Shown piece after piece: positions 54,781 to 63,472 of a stretch of 64,000 nt of DNA (position 1 is the stretch's first letter; the number at the start of each line of letters is the position of its first letter). A program made the position numbers and the translations under genes. The stretch is from Comamonadaceae bacterium UBA4962. GTDB taxonomy: Bacteria; Pseudomonadota; Gammaproteobacteria; Burkholderiales; Burkholderiaceae_C. The stretch is from the NCBI GenBank assembly GCA_002397315.1, contig DHAE01000006.1, positions 62,001-126,000 of the forward strand. Reading direction: 5' to 3'. The notes below the pieces were generated by a model. It saw nothing but the letters and a program-made list of their open reading frames with translations, had not been told where the DNA came from and searched no databases.

Positions 54781-55425
54781 ATGGTCTGGTCCCGCTGTTT
54801 CTCCACCCTGTGGCTGGCCGCCGGCCTGGCGGCAGGGGTTCCCGCGATGGCGGAGCCGGCCGCATACGCTGCGCATGCGGCGTCCGCGCCCGCGCTTCGG
54901 GTCGGCCCCCCCGCCGCGCAGGCCCCCGTGCCATCGGCCGCCGCGGGCGCGGCGGAGCCGGCCCGGTTGCAGGCCCAGTTGCGCGAGTACCTGTTCGACG
55001 CCGCGCGCCAGGGGCGGGGCGACATAGTCGGCGAATTCGTCGCGGCAGGCTACGACCTGAACGTGCGCGATGCCCGGGGCTATACGCCGCTGATCCTGGC
55101 GGCGTACCATGGCCACCGCGCGGTGGTGGAGCAACTGCTGGCAGCCGGCGCCGATCCCTGCGCGCAGGACCGGCGCGGCAACACCGCCCTGATGGGAGCC
55201 ATCTTCAAGGGCGAGCTGGCGATCGCCCGCCGACTCGTGCAGACCGCCTGCGCGCCCGACCAGCGCAACCACGCAGGCCAGACGGCCGCGATGTACGCGG
55301 CGCTGTTCCAGCGTGCCGAACTGCTGCGGGATCTGGCCGCGAAAGGCGCGGACCTGGGGGCGCGGGATGCACGGGGCAACGGTATCGCTGAACTGCAGCG
55401 CGGCGAGTTCGCTCCGGCGCGCTGA
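54781..55425 (+). CDS. ankB: Exported ankyrin-repeat protein, catalase partner (AnkB-like)
   Basis: 214 residues: signal peptide (1-24), an Ala/Pro-rich linker, then four ankyrin repeats (about residues 75-205; DLNVRDARGYTPLILAAYHGH, ADPCAQDRRGNTALMGAI). In Pseudomonas aeruginosa AnkB is exported with and needed for full KatB activity. Same order and location behind a periplasmic catalase make that role likely here. The start at 54781 is the ATG after the catalase stop; the open frame further upstream is a shadow of katB. Confidence 0.88.
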   Translation: MVWSRCFSTLWLAAGLAAGVPAMAEPAAYAAHAASAPALRVGPPAAQAPVPSAAAGAAEPARLQAQLREYLFDAARQGRGDIVGEFVAAGYDLNVRDARGYTPLILAAYHGHRAVVEQLLAAGADPCAQDRRGNTALMGAIFKGELAIARRLVQTACAPDQRNHAGQTAAMYAALFQRAELLRDLAAKGADLGARDARGNGIAELQRGEFAPAR

Positions 55426-55430
55426 ACCGG

Positions 55431-56330
55431 TCAGGTGGCCCGGGCGCCCGCACCCACCGTGCGCAGCCGGTCCGCGTGCGCCGCGAGCCAGGATTGCGCC
55501 AGCTCCGCCGCGCCGGGCGCCGCATGCTCCCGGTCGGGGTGGAAATCCCGCCGCAGGTAGCGCAGCAGTGCCGGCAGGCTGCGCCACGCGACGCCGTCCC
55601 TCCCCCAGAACATGCGCACCGCGCTCAGCCACGTGCCGGGGCGCCACAGGCTGCCGTCGCTGCGCAGGTTGATGGCGGTCTGGCGCACCGTGTCCACCAG
55701 GAACACCAGGCCGGCATAGAGGTACCAGCGCACCCGCCAATCGTGGCGGCCGCCCAGCGCCTCGTAGAGCGCGAAGGCGACGGCGCGGTGCTCGGTTTCC
55801 TCCGCCGCATGCCAGCGCCACACGGTCTGCATCTGCGGATCGGCACCTTCCAGCCAACGCGGATAGCGCAGCGTGCCATCCGCCAGCAGGGCGGTGAAAT
55901 GTTCATAGGCGCAGGTGATGGCCAGCGCATGCATCGGATTGCCCGTGCGCTCGTGCAGGCGGGCGATGCGCGCCCGCGCCCGGTGCTGCCACTGGTTGTC
56001 GAGCCCCTGGCGCTCCAGCTCGGCGTTGTAGAGGCCGTGGATGTGGCGGTGCGTGGCCTCCTGCCCGATGAATCCGCGCACCAACGCCCGCAGCGCGTCG
56101 TGGTCGGGCCGCCCGGGTTCGAGCTTGTCCGCCGCGGCGCGCACCGAGTCGATGAAGAACTGCTCGCCCACCGGAAAGCTCATCGAGAGGGCATTGAAGA
56201 ACTGCGTACGGAAGGCGTCCCCGCCGTGCCAGCGGCGCGGGAAGCCCTGTGCCAGGTCCACGGCGAGCTTGCGCACCGGCAGCGCGGCGGTGCTCTGGAA
56301 TCCGGGGCGTGCGGAGGCGGATGTGTGCAT
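55431..56330 (-). CDS. Metal-dependent hydrolase family protein (PF10118 type)
   Basis: 299 residues. Carboxylate/His ligands of a ferritin-like diiron centre are visible in GFIGQEATHRHIHGLYN (EATHxxxH) and in WHAAEETEHRAVAFALYE (EETEHR). One hydrophobic segment (WYLYAGLVFLVDTV) may associate with the membrane. The family is annotated as predicted metal-dependent hydrolase, but the ligand pattern is closer to diiron oxidases/hydroxylases. It is divergent from a TetR gene across 136 bases and is likely its target. Confidence 0.85.
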   Translation of the reverse strand: MHTSASARPGFQSTAALPVRKLAVDLAQGFPRRWHGGDAFRTQFFNALSMSFPVGEQFFIDSVRAAADKLEPGRPDHDALRALVRGFIGQEATHRHIHGLYNAELERQGLDNQWQHRARARIARLHERTGNPMHALAITCAYEHFTALLADGTLRYPRWLEGADPQMQTVWRWHAAEETEHRAVAFALYEALGGRHDWRVRWYLYAGLVFLVDTVRQTAINLRSDGSLWRPGTWLSAVRMFWGRDGVAWRSLPALLRYLRRDFHPDREHAAPGAAELAQSWLAAHADRLRTVGAGARAT

Positions 56331-56466
56331 GGTCGATCCTTTCGGAAAAAGCGCGCCGCCCGGGACCGCAGCCGGGAGGAAGGCAGTGGTTGCGGCATCG
56401 CGCATTTCTGAGCATTATTCAGTTTTCAACCGCGGCTGCTACTCGCCTAGTGCTCACATTCCTTCC

Positions 56467-57129
56467 ATGGCCACGAAACGAACGTCCCCCTCCGCCAGCC
56501 CTGTGGGCATGCGGCGACAGCCCACCCAGGAGCGAGCGCGGCAGACCATCGAGGCCATTTTCGGAGCCACTGCTCAGATTGTGGAAAACGATGGCGACAC
56601 CGCCTTGACCACCAACCGCATCGCCCAGGTGGCGGGGGTGTCCATCGGCACGCTCTACCAGTACTTCCCGTCCCGGGAGTCCGTGCTGCTGGCGATGGTG
56701 GAGCGCGAGCGCGAACGGGTGCAGCAGGAACTGCAGCGGTTGCTGGACGATGCGCTGGCGCGGCAGCGGCCCGTGCGCGAGGTACTGCAGGACATGGTCC
56801 GGCTGCTGGTCTCGGCCTTCGGCACGGGAGGACATTCGCGCGTGCGGCGCGCCATGGTGCGCCTGGGTTGGCGCGTGGACCAGCACGAGCGCTTCACCGC
56901 CGCGCTGCGCGAGGGCGCGGAGCGCAATGCCATGGCGCTCGCGCGGCTGGTGGAGGGCGGGGACGGCTCCATCCGGCCGCCGACGCCCGCGATGATGTTC
57001 GTCGCCACCCGCGCGGTGATGGGGGCGATCCGCAGCGCGTCGCTGGAGGATTCGCCCTTGCTCGGCCAGCCCGCGTTCGAGGACGAGCTGGTGCGCATGC
57101 TCTGGGGCATGCTGCGCTCGGACGGCTGA
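56467..57129 (+). CDS. TetR/AcrR-family transcription regulator
   Basis: 220 residues: helix-turn-helix at residues 18-70 (ALTTNRIAQVAGVSIGTLYQYFPSRESVL) and a ligand-binding C-terminal domain. It probably represses the divergent diiron-protein gene. No clear TetR palindrome was found in the 136-base gap; the two copies of a TGCTCA-like half (56409-56415 and 56451-56457) are far apart. Confidence 0.88.
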   Translation: MATKRTSPSASPVGMRRQPTQERARQTIEAIFGATAQIVENDGDTALTTNRIAQVAGVSIGTLYQYFPSRESVLLAMVERERERVQQELQRLLDDALARQRPVREVLQDMVRLLVSAFGTGGHSRVRRAMVRLGWRVDQHERFTAALREGAERNAMALARLVEGGDGSIRPPTPAMMFVATRAVMGAIRSASLEDSPLLGQPAFEDELVRMLWGMLRSDG

Positions 57130-57141
57130 AACCGCCGTCCC

Positions 57142-57714
57142 TCAGCGCTGCCGCGGCACCCGCCCCATCAGGTAGAACTCCGGATTGGGCTGCATGCCCG
57201 CGAAGCTGGCCATGCGGTTGGAGAGGCCGAAGAATGCCGTGATGGCGGCGATGTCCCAGATGTCCTCGTCGTCGAAGCCGTGGGCGTGCAGCGCCGCGAA
57301 GTCGTCATCGCCGATCGCCTGCGACTGCTGGCAGACCTTCATCGCGAAATCGAGCATGGCCCGCTGGCGCGGGGTGATGTCGGCCTTGCGGTGGTTCACG
57401 GCCACCTGGTCGGCCACGAAGGGCTTCTTCTCGTAGATGCGCAGCAGTGCGCCGTGCGCCACCACGCAGTACAGGCACTGGTTGGCGGCGCTGGTGGCCG
57501 TGACGATCATTTCCCGGTCGCCCTTGGTGAGCGAGCCTTCCTCCTTGAGCATCAGCGCGTCGTGGTAGGCGAAGAAGGCGCGCCACTCGGCGGGCCGACG
57601 CGCGAACGCCAAAAACACGTTCGGAATGAAGCCGGCCTTTTCCTGCACCTCGAGGATGCGGGCCTGGATGTCTTCGGGCAGCGTGTTCAGTTCGGGAAGG
57701 GGGTAGCGGCTCAC
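57142..57714 (-). CDS. AhpD-like peroxidase-related protein (carboxymuconolactone decarboxylase family)
   Basis: 190 residues with the CxxC-x3-H motif of AhpD (NQCLYCVVAHGALLR) in the middle, a fold used for peroxide or alkylhydroperoxide reduction. The C-terminal GLSNRMASFAGMQPNPEFY is typical of the 'peroxidase-related' subgroup. It starts with GTG at 57714, with AGGAGA (57723-57728) eight bases away on the minus strand, which decides the start. It converges with the TetR gene and follows the IclR gene. Confidence 0.85.
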   Translation of the reverse strand: MSRYPLPELNTLPEDIQARILEVQEKAGFIPNVFLAFARRPAEWRAFFAYHDALMLKEEGSLTKGDREMIVTATSAANQCLYCVVAHGALLRIYEKKPFVADQVAVNHRKADITPRQRAMLDFAMKVCQQSQAIGDDDFAALHAHGFDDEDIWDIAAITAFFGLSNRMASFAGMQPNPEFYLMGRVPRQR

Positions 57715-57764
57715 GGGTGTTGTCTCCTGTCGTCGTTGGAATGGATCGTGCGGCGAAAACGGTA

Positions 57765-58565
57765 TCACGGATGCCAGTGGCTCGCGCGCACGCCGGGCGA
57801 GGAGGGCGCCGCGGCGCTGCCGGCCAGCGCGTACGAGAGCTGATTGGCCGCCCCCACCACGGTCTGCGCCAGCGCTTCGAGCTTCTCGGCCGGCAGCCGC
57901 GAAGCAGGCCCGGAGATGCACACCGAGCCCAGCAGCCGCCAGTGCAGCCCGAACACCGGCGCGGAGACGGTGGCGACTCCCTGCTCGCGCTCGCCGATGG
58001 ACCAGTGGTAGCCGCGCTGGCGGATGCGTTCGTACTCCGCGCCCGGTGCGCCGGAGAAGGCCAGGATCACGCGGCCCGGCGAGCCCTTGTCCAGCGGCAG
58101 GCCCTCGCCCATGCGGGCATGGTGCCGCAGGGCCTGCGGCCCCTCCACCCGCACGAGGCAGGTGCGTACGTCCCCCTCGCGCACGTAGAAGGCGGCGCTC
58201 TCGCCGGTGGACTGGGTGAGGGCGCGCAGGGCCGGCTCCAGCACGTTCTGCACGTCGAACCCCGCCTGGTAGCGCGCGCCCAGCCAGCCCGCGGCGGGCC
58301 CGAGCCGCCAGTCGCCGTCTTCGCGCTGTACCAGGTAGCCGGACTGCGCCAGCGTGCGCGCGAGCCGCAGGACCGTGGTCTTGTGCAGCGCGCAGCGGCG
58401 GCTCAGTTCCGCAAGGGAGAGGTGCGACTCACCCAGCGCGAACGCCGCCAGCACCTGGAGGGCGCGCGTGACCGCGGTGACGCCGCCATCGCGTGTGCTC
58501 GTCGGGTGGTCCGGCCGGTCGCCGGAAGAAGAGGGGGAGGCCACGGTGCCGGAAGAGTTGCTCAT
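57765..58565 (-). CDS. IclR-family transcription regulator
   Basis: 266 residues: winged helix in residues 25-95 (VTRALQVLAAFALGESHLSL, KTTVLRLARTLAQSGYL) and an IclR ligand domain (115-255). A Ser/Pro-rich N-terminus precedes the DNA-binding part. It is divergent from the catabolic cluster at 58685-64000 with 119 bases between and is its likely regulator, responding to a small organic acid. Confidence 0.9.
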   Translation of the reverse strand: MSNSSGTVASPSSSGDRPDHPTSTRDGGVTAVTRALQVLAAFALGESHLSLAELSRRCALHKTTVLRLARTLAQSGYLVQREDGDWRLGPAAGWLGARYQAGFDVQNVLEPALRALTQSTGESAAFYVREGDVRTCLVRVEGPQALRHHARMGEGLPLDKGSPGRVILAFSGAPGAEYERIRQRGYHWSIGEREQGVATVSAPVFGLHWRLLGSVCISGPASRLPAEKLEALAQTVVGAANQLSYALAGSAAAPSSPGVRASHWHP

Positions 58566-58684
58566 GACAGCATGCGTTGCGTTGTGCGAAACGCCATTGT
58601 ATGCAGCGAAACGTTTTTCTACAGTGCGATCACGCCGGGCCTGCAATGCACGGCGCATACCGACAACACGACGGAGACAAAGAC

Positions 58685-59692
58685 ATGACGATTCTTCCGG
58701 CTTCCCGCCTTGCCCTGCCGCGCCGCGGCGCCCTGTTGCTCGGCCTTGTCGCCGCCGCAGCCCTGTACGCGGGCGGTGTGCACGCACAGTCCGCCTATCC
58801 GAACAAGCCCATCCGCCTCATCGTGCCGTTTCCGCCGGGCGGCGGCACGGACATGATCGCGCGCACGGTGGCGCAGAAGCTGACCGACCAGCACCAGTGG
58901 AACGTGGTGGTGGACAACCGTCCCGGCGCGGGCGGCAACCTGGGCGTGGACGCCGCGGCCAAGGCCGCACCGGACGGATACACGCTGGTCATGGGCCAGA
59001 CCAGCAACCTCGCCATCAACCCGTCGCTCTACGCCAAGCTGCCGTACGACCCGCTCAAGGACCTGGTGCCCGTGGCGCTGGTGTCGTCCGCGCCGATCGT
59101 GATGGCGGCGCCGGCCAATTCGCCCTACAAGACCTTCGCAGACGTGGTGGCCGCAGCCAAGGGCAAGCCCGACGCCCTCACGCTCGGCTACTCCGGCAAC
59201 GGCACCGTGGCGCATCTGGCCGGCGAACTGGCGGAAAAGGCCGCCGGCATCCAGCTGCGCCACGTGCCGTACAAGGGCGCCTCGCAGGCCATGACCGACC
59301 TCGTGGGCGGGCAGATCGACCTGTACATGTCGGCCGTGCCCACGCTGCTCGGCCAGGTGCGCAACGGCAAGCTGCGCGCGATCATGATCACGTCCCTCAA
59401 GCGCTCCGCGCAACTGCCCGACACACCCACGCTCGCCGAGTCCGGCTACAAGGATTTCGAGGCCGCATCCTGGTATGGCGTGCTGGCGCCCGCGGGCACG
59501 CCTGCGGCCGTCGTGCAGACATTGAACAAGGCCATCAACCAGGCGCTGGCCCAGCCGGACGTGGCCGAGAAGCTCAGGTCCGAAGGCGGCGAAGTGCTGG
59601 GCGGCACGCCCGAAAAGTTCACCACGCTGCTCAAGGTCGAGGTGCCGCGCTGGGCCAAGATCGTCAAGGACTCCGGCGCGAGCCTGGACTGA
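58685..59692 (+). CDS. Bug/TctC-family periplasmic substrate-binding protein
   Basis: 335-residue solute receptor with a Sec signal peptide (LPRRGALLLGLVAAAALYAG, cut after VHA). Bug motifs are LIVPFPPGGGTDMIART, VVDNRPGAGGNLG and HVPYKGASQAM. GGAGACAAAGAC precedes the ATG. First gene of the IclR-linked cluster, it probably delivers the substrate acid; no TctA/TctB genes follow. Confidence 0.9.
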   Translation: MTILPASRLALPRRGALLLGLVAAAALYAGGVHAQSAYPNKPIRLIVPFPPGGGTDMIARTVAQKLTDQHQWNVVVDNRPGAGGNLGVDAAAKAAPDGYTLVMGQTSNLAINPSLYAKLPYDPLKDLVPVALVSSAPIVMAAPANSPYKTFADVVAAAKGKPDALTLGYSGNGTVAHLAGELAEKAAGIQLRHVPYKGASQAMTDLVGGQIDLYMSAVPTLLGQVRNGKLRAIMITSLKRSAQLPDTPTLAESGYKDFEAASWYGVLAPAGTPAAVVQTLNKAINQALAQPDVAEKLRSEGGEVLGGTPEKFTTLLKVEVPRWAKIVKDSGASLD

Positions 59693-59727
59693 CCGGCCGC
59701 GCCCGCCGCCGTTTCCTGCGTTACCGC

Positions 59728-60687
59728 ATGACGCTCGCCATGGACCGCGACGACAGCCCCGCCACGCCCGTGCGCTTCTCGGCCGGCACCGCCGCGCCGC
59801 GCACGCCGGTGCCTGCGGGCGCCTGCGATGGCCACGTGCATCTCTACGATAGCCGCTTTCCCGCGGATCCCGCGGCGCGGCTGCGGCCGCCGGACGCGGT
59901 GGTGGACGACCTGCGCGCCCTGCAGCGGCGCATCGGCACCACGCGCGCCGTGCTGGTCACGCCATCCACCTACGGCACCGACAACCGCTGCATGCTGCAG
60001 GGGCTGGCAGCCCTGGGTGACGATGCGCGCGGCGTGGCGGTGATCGGCGGGGGCGAAAGCGACTCCGAGCTGCAGCGGCTGCAACAGGCCGGCGTGCGCG
60101 GCGTGCGGCTGAACCTGTCGCTGGGCGTGGCGGGCACGGTGGACTCGCTCCTGCCGTTGGCCCGCCGCATCGCGCCGCTCGGCTGGCACCTGCAATTGCT
60201 GATGGCACCGGACCTGCTGGCCCGGCAGGCGGACGTGCTTCGGCAGTTGCCCGTGCCGCTGGTGTTCGACCACTTCGGGCGCATTGCACCCGCGCTGGCC
60301 GGTCGCCATCCCGCCCATGCGCTGCTGCTGGAACTGCTGCAGGACGGTCGCGCGTGGATCAAGCTCTCCGGCGGTTACATCGTGAGCGAGCGGCATGCGG
60401 TGGACGACCCCGCGCTGGATGCACTCGCCGCCAGCTACCTGCGCGCTGCCCCCGGCCGCGTGCTCTGGGGCAGCGACTGGCCCCACGCCACGGCCACGGC
60501 CGGTGTGCAGCCGCTGCCCGACGACGCACTGCAACTGGACCGCCTGGCCGACTGGGCCCGGCAGACCGGCGACGCCGCCACGCTGCGGCGCGTGCTGGTG
60601 GACAACCCGACGGCGCTGTACGGCTTCGCTCCCGTGCCGGCCGCACCCCCCATCCCTTCAAAAGAACGACCGAGAGACACGCCATGA
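59728..60687 (+). CDS. Amidohydrolase family protein (LigI/4-sulfomuconolactonase-like)
   Basis: 319-residue TIM-barrel hydrolase of the amidohydrolase_2 group. Metal-site motifs are DGHVHLYDSRFP near residue 35 and WGSDWPHAT near residue 252, as in 2-pyrone-4,6-dicarboxylate lactonase and 4-sulfomuconolactone hydrolase; the intermediate FDHFGRI is also typical. A second Met at 59740 is a possible start. It begins 35 bases after the first Bug gene and overlaps the next Bug gene by four bases. Lactone hydrolysis in an aromatic or organic acid route is likely. Confidence 0.87.
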   Translation: MTLAMDRDDSPATPVRFSAGTAAPRTPVPAGACDGHVHLYDSRFPADPAARLRPPDAVVDDLRALQRRIGTTRAVLVTPSTYGTDNRCMLQGLAALGDDARGVAVIGGGESDSELQRLQQAGVRGVRLNLSLGVAGTVDSLLPLARRIAPLGWHLQLLMAPDLLARQADVLRQLPVPLVFDHFGRIAPALAGRHPAHALLLELLQDGRAWIKLSGGYIVSERHAVDDPALDALAASYLRAAPGRVLWGSDWPHATATAGVQPLPDDALQLDRLADWARQTGDAATLRRVLVDNPTALYGFAPVPAAPPIPSKERPRDTP

Positions 60688-61715
60688 ACGATTTCCTCCT
60701 TCCCCCCGCCTCGGAAGCTGCCGCGTGCGGTATCCGCCGCCGCCGCCTGATCGCCTCCGCAGGCGCGCTGTGGCTGGGTTCCCTGGCCACGGGCCCGGCG
60801 CTGGCGCAATCCGACTGGCCCGGCGGCAAGATCATCACCTGGGTCGTGCCGTACCCGCCGGGCGGCAGCACCGACGTGCTGGGCCGCAACGTCGCGCAGC
60901 GCCTGGGCACGGCCCTCGGCACCAACGTGATCGTGGACAACAAGGCGGGTGCCACCGGCACCATCGGCGCCGCCTTCGTCGCCAAGGCCGCGCCGGACGG
61001 CACCACGCTGCTCGGCACCTCGATCGGCCCGCAGGCCATCGCGCCGCACCTGATGGGCAAGCTGCCCTACGACCCGATCGCCGGCTTCGAGCCGGTCGTG
61101 ACCATCGGCACGATTCCGCACATCCTGGTGGTGGGCGTGAGCCAGCCCTTCCAGACCGTGGCCGACCTCGTCGCCGCGGCCAAGGCCCAGCCCGGCCAGC
61201 TGGCGTTTGCCTCGGGCGGCAACGGCACCATCCTGCAGATGCAGGGCGAGTTGCTGCAGCAGCAGACCGGCGCGCGCTTCATCCACGTGCCCTACAAGGG
61301 CGACACGCCGGCCCTGCAGGACACGCTGGCCGGACAGGTGCAGTTCATGTTCGCACCCGTGGCCGCGGCCCTGCCGCACGTCCAGGCGGGCAAGCTGCGC
61401 GCGCTGGCCGTCACTTCGGCGGCACGGCTCAGGGCGCTGCCGGCCGTGCCCACCATGGGCGAAGTGGGCATGAAGGACTTCGTCGTCGAGCAGTGGCAGG
61501 CCGTGTTCGCGCCCGCCAAGACGCCCGCCGCGGTGGTGCAGCGCCTGAACCGCGAGATCAACAACGCCCTGAAGGATCCCGCCGTCGTGGCCCTGGCCGA
61601 CAAGCTGGGCGTGACGCTGGTCGGCGGCACGCCGAAGCAGCTGGGCGACCTGCAGAGGGCCGACTCCGCCAAGTGGGCGAAGGTCATCCAGGACGGAAAC
61701 ATCAAGGCCGAATGA
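60684..61715 (+). CDS. Bug/TctC-family periplasmic substrate-binding protein
   Basis: 343-residue solute receptor with a Tat-type signal (IRRRRLIASAGALWLGSLA). Bug motifs are WVVPYPPGGSTDVLGRN, IVDNKAGATGTIGA and HVPYKGDTPALQD. It overlaps the amidohydrolase by ATGA. Second of three Bug proteins in the IclR-linked cluster, which suggests several related substrates. Confidence 0.9.
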   Translation: MNDFLLPPASEAAACGIRRRRLIASAGALWLGSLATGPALAQSDWPGGKIITWVVPYPPGGSTDVLGRNVAQRLGTALGTNVIVDNKAGATGTIGAAFVAKAAPDGTTLLGTSIGPQAIAPHLMGKLPYDPIAGFEPVVTIGTIPHILVVGVSQPFQTVADLVAAAKAQPGQLAFASGGNGTILQMQGELLQQQTGARFIHVPYKGDTPALQDTLAGQVQFMFAPVAAALPHVQAGKLRALAVTSAARLRALPAVPTMGEVGMKDFVVEQWQAVFAPAKTPAAVVQRLNREINNALKDPAVVALADKLGVTLVGGTPKQLGDLQRADSAKWAKVIQDGNIKAE

Positions 61716-61758
61716 CGGGCACGGTCCATTTCCTTTTTCTCAACCAACGAACATCACC

Positions 61759-62445
61759 ATGAGCCAACTTCCCGAAATCATCCGCGACATCGAGCGCGTG
61801 GGCGCCGACGTCGTCGCCCGTGCCGCGACCTACCAGGCCGCCATCCTGGCCGACGTGGCCGGCCGCCGCGGCACGCTGCATGCCCGCGTGTCCCCCGTGC
61901 ACCAGAACATGAAGGTGGCCGGCCCGGCCTTCACCGTCGAGGTGCGCCCTGGCGACAATCTCATGATCCACGCCGCCATCGCGCTGGCCCAGCCCGGCGA
62001 CGTGCTGGTGATCGACGGCAAGGGCGACCAGACCGCCGCGCTGATGGGCACGCTGATGCTCAGCGCCTGCAAGAAGCGGGGCCTGGCCGGCGTGATCGTG
62101 GATGGCGCGATCCGCGACAAGCTGGAGATCCTGGAGCTGGATTTCCCCGTGTTCAGCGCCGGCTTCAATCCCGCCGGACCGACGAAGTACGTGCCGGGCC
62201 GTATCAACCACCCCATCTCGGCCGGCGGCGCGGTGGTGAATCCGGGCGACCTGGTGGTGGGCGATGCCGACGGCGTGGTCGTGATCGAGCGCGCCAAGGC
62301 CCCCGCCATGATGGCGCTGGCCGACAAGAAGGTGGCCGACGAGGCCGCGCGCATCGAGGCGATCGCCCGGGGCGACACGGCATCGAAGTGGCTGCCTGCC
62401 GCGCTGCGCGCCGCCGGCGTGCTGAAGGAAGGGGAATCGCTGTGA
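61759..62445 (+). CDS. RraA-like / HMG-CHA aldolase family protein
   Basis: 228-residue member of the RraA family, with the metal-binding motif DGAIRD near residue 116 that is typical of aldolases (4-hydroxy-4-methyl-2-oxoglutarate/4-carboxy-4-hydroxy-2-oxoadipate aldolase) but not of RNase-inhibiting RraA. It may split a C6 or C7 hydroxyacid to pyruvate or oxaloacetate. It follows the second Bug gene and overlaps the next gene as GTGA, supporting a catabolic operon. Confidence 0.88.
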   Translation: MSQLPEIIRDIERVGADVVARAATYQAAILADVAGRRGTLHARVSPVHQNMKVAGPAFTVEVRPGDNLMIHAAIALAQPGDVLVIDGKGDQTAALMGTLMLSACKKRGLAGVIVDGAIRDKLEILELDFPVFSAGFNPAGPTKYVPGRINHPISAGGAVVNPGDLVVGDADGVVVIERAKAPAMMALADKKVADEAARIEAIARGDTASKWLPAALRAAGVLKEGESL

Positions 62446-63374
62446 GCGCCGGCACCATCATCGTCACGGGCGCCGATCTGGCGCAGCAGGCGCTGGATCT
62501 GCTCAAGAATTTCGAGGTCGTGTACGCCGGCAAGACGCCGACCGAAGACGACATGGTCGCCCTGGCCCGCCAGCACGATCCGGTGGCCATCATCGTGCGC
62601 TACGGCAAGGTGGGCGCGGCCGTCATGGACGCGGCTCCGTCGCTCAAGGTGATCTCCAAGCATGGCAGCGGCACCGACACCATCGACAAGGTCGCGGCGA
62701 AGGCGCGCGGCATCGAGGTGGTGGCGGCCGTGGGCGCCAACGCCGCGGCGGTGGCCGAGCAGGCGCTGGCGCTGCTGCTGGCCTGTGCCAAATCGGTGGT
62801 GGCGCTGGATGCACGCATGCACGCCGGCCACTGGGACAAGGCCACGCACAAGAGCCTGGAGCTGGGCGGCCGCACCGTCGGCCTGGTGGGTCTGGGCGCC
62901 ATCGGCCTGCGCTTCGCGAAGATGGCCGACGCGCTCGGCATGCGCGTGATCGGCTTCGATCCGTTCGCGAAGAACCTGCCCGATTACGTGCAGAGCGTTG
63001 CGCTCGACACGCTCTGGCGCGAGTCGGACGCGATTTCGCTGCACTGCCCGCTGACCGACGAGAACCGCGGCATGCTGAACGCCGGGACGCTCGCCCTGTG
63101 CAAGCGCGGCGTGATCGTGGTGAACACCGCGCGCGGCGGCCTGATCGACGAAGCGGCGCTGCTGCAAGCCGTGCGCTCGCGCCACGTGATGGCCGCAGGC
63201 CTGGACAGCTTCGCCGTCGAGCCCATGGCGCCCGGCCACCCGTTCCAGGGCGAACCGCATTTCATCCTCAGCCCGCACATCGGCGGCGTGACGAGCGACG
63301 CCTACGTGAACATGGGCGTGGGTGCGGCGCGCAACCTGCTGACCGTACTGGAGCGCGCTGCCGCGGCGGCGTGA
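62442..63374 (+). CDS. D-2-hydroxyacid dehydrogenase
   Basis: 310-residue NAD-dependent dehydrogenase of the D-isomer-specific family. Rossmann motif GLVGLGAIGLRFAKMA, catalytic Arg in NTARGGLIDE, Glu in SFAVEPMA and His in SPHIGGVTSD. It begins with GTG overlapping the aldolase stop. In this cluster it likely oxidises or reduces a hydroxyacid/oxoacid intermediate of the catabolic route; it is too short for SerA and lacks a C-terminal ACT domain. Confidence 0.9.
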   Translation: MSAGTIIVTGADLAQQALDLLKNFEVVYAGKTPTEDDMVALARQHDPVAIIVRYGKVGAAVMDAAPSLKVISKHGSGTDTIDKVAAKARGIEVVAAVGANAAAVAEQALALLLACAKSVVALDARMHAGHWDKATHKSLELGGRTVGLVGLGAIGLRFAKMADALGMRVIGFDPFAKNLPDYVQSVALDTLWRESDAISLHCPLTDENRGMLNAGTLALCKRGVIVVNTARGGLIDEAALLQAVRSRHVMAAGLDSFAVEPMAPGHPFQGEPHFILSPHIGGVTSDAYVNMGVGAARNLLTVLERAAAAA

Positions 63375-63472
63375 TCGAAGGGCAGGGCATGGCTGCATGG
63401 CCGGGCTCTGCGCCAGCGACCATTCATCACACGAAGCCGCGCGCGACGCGGCCCATGACAGGAGACATGCGC

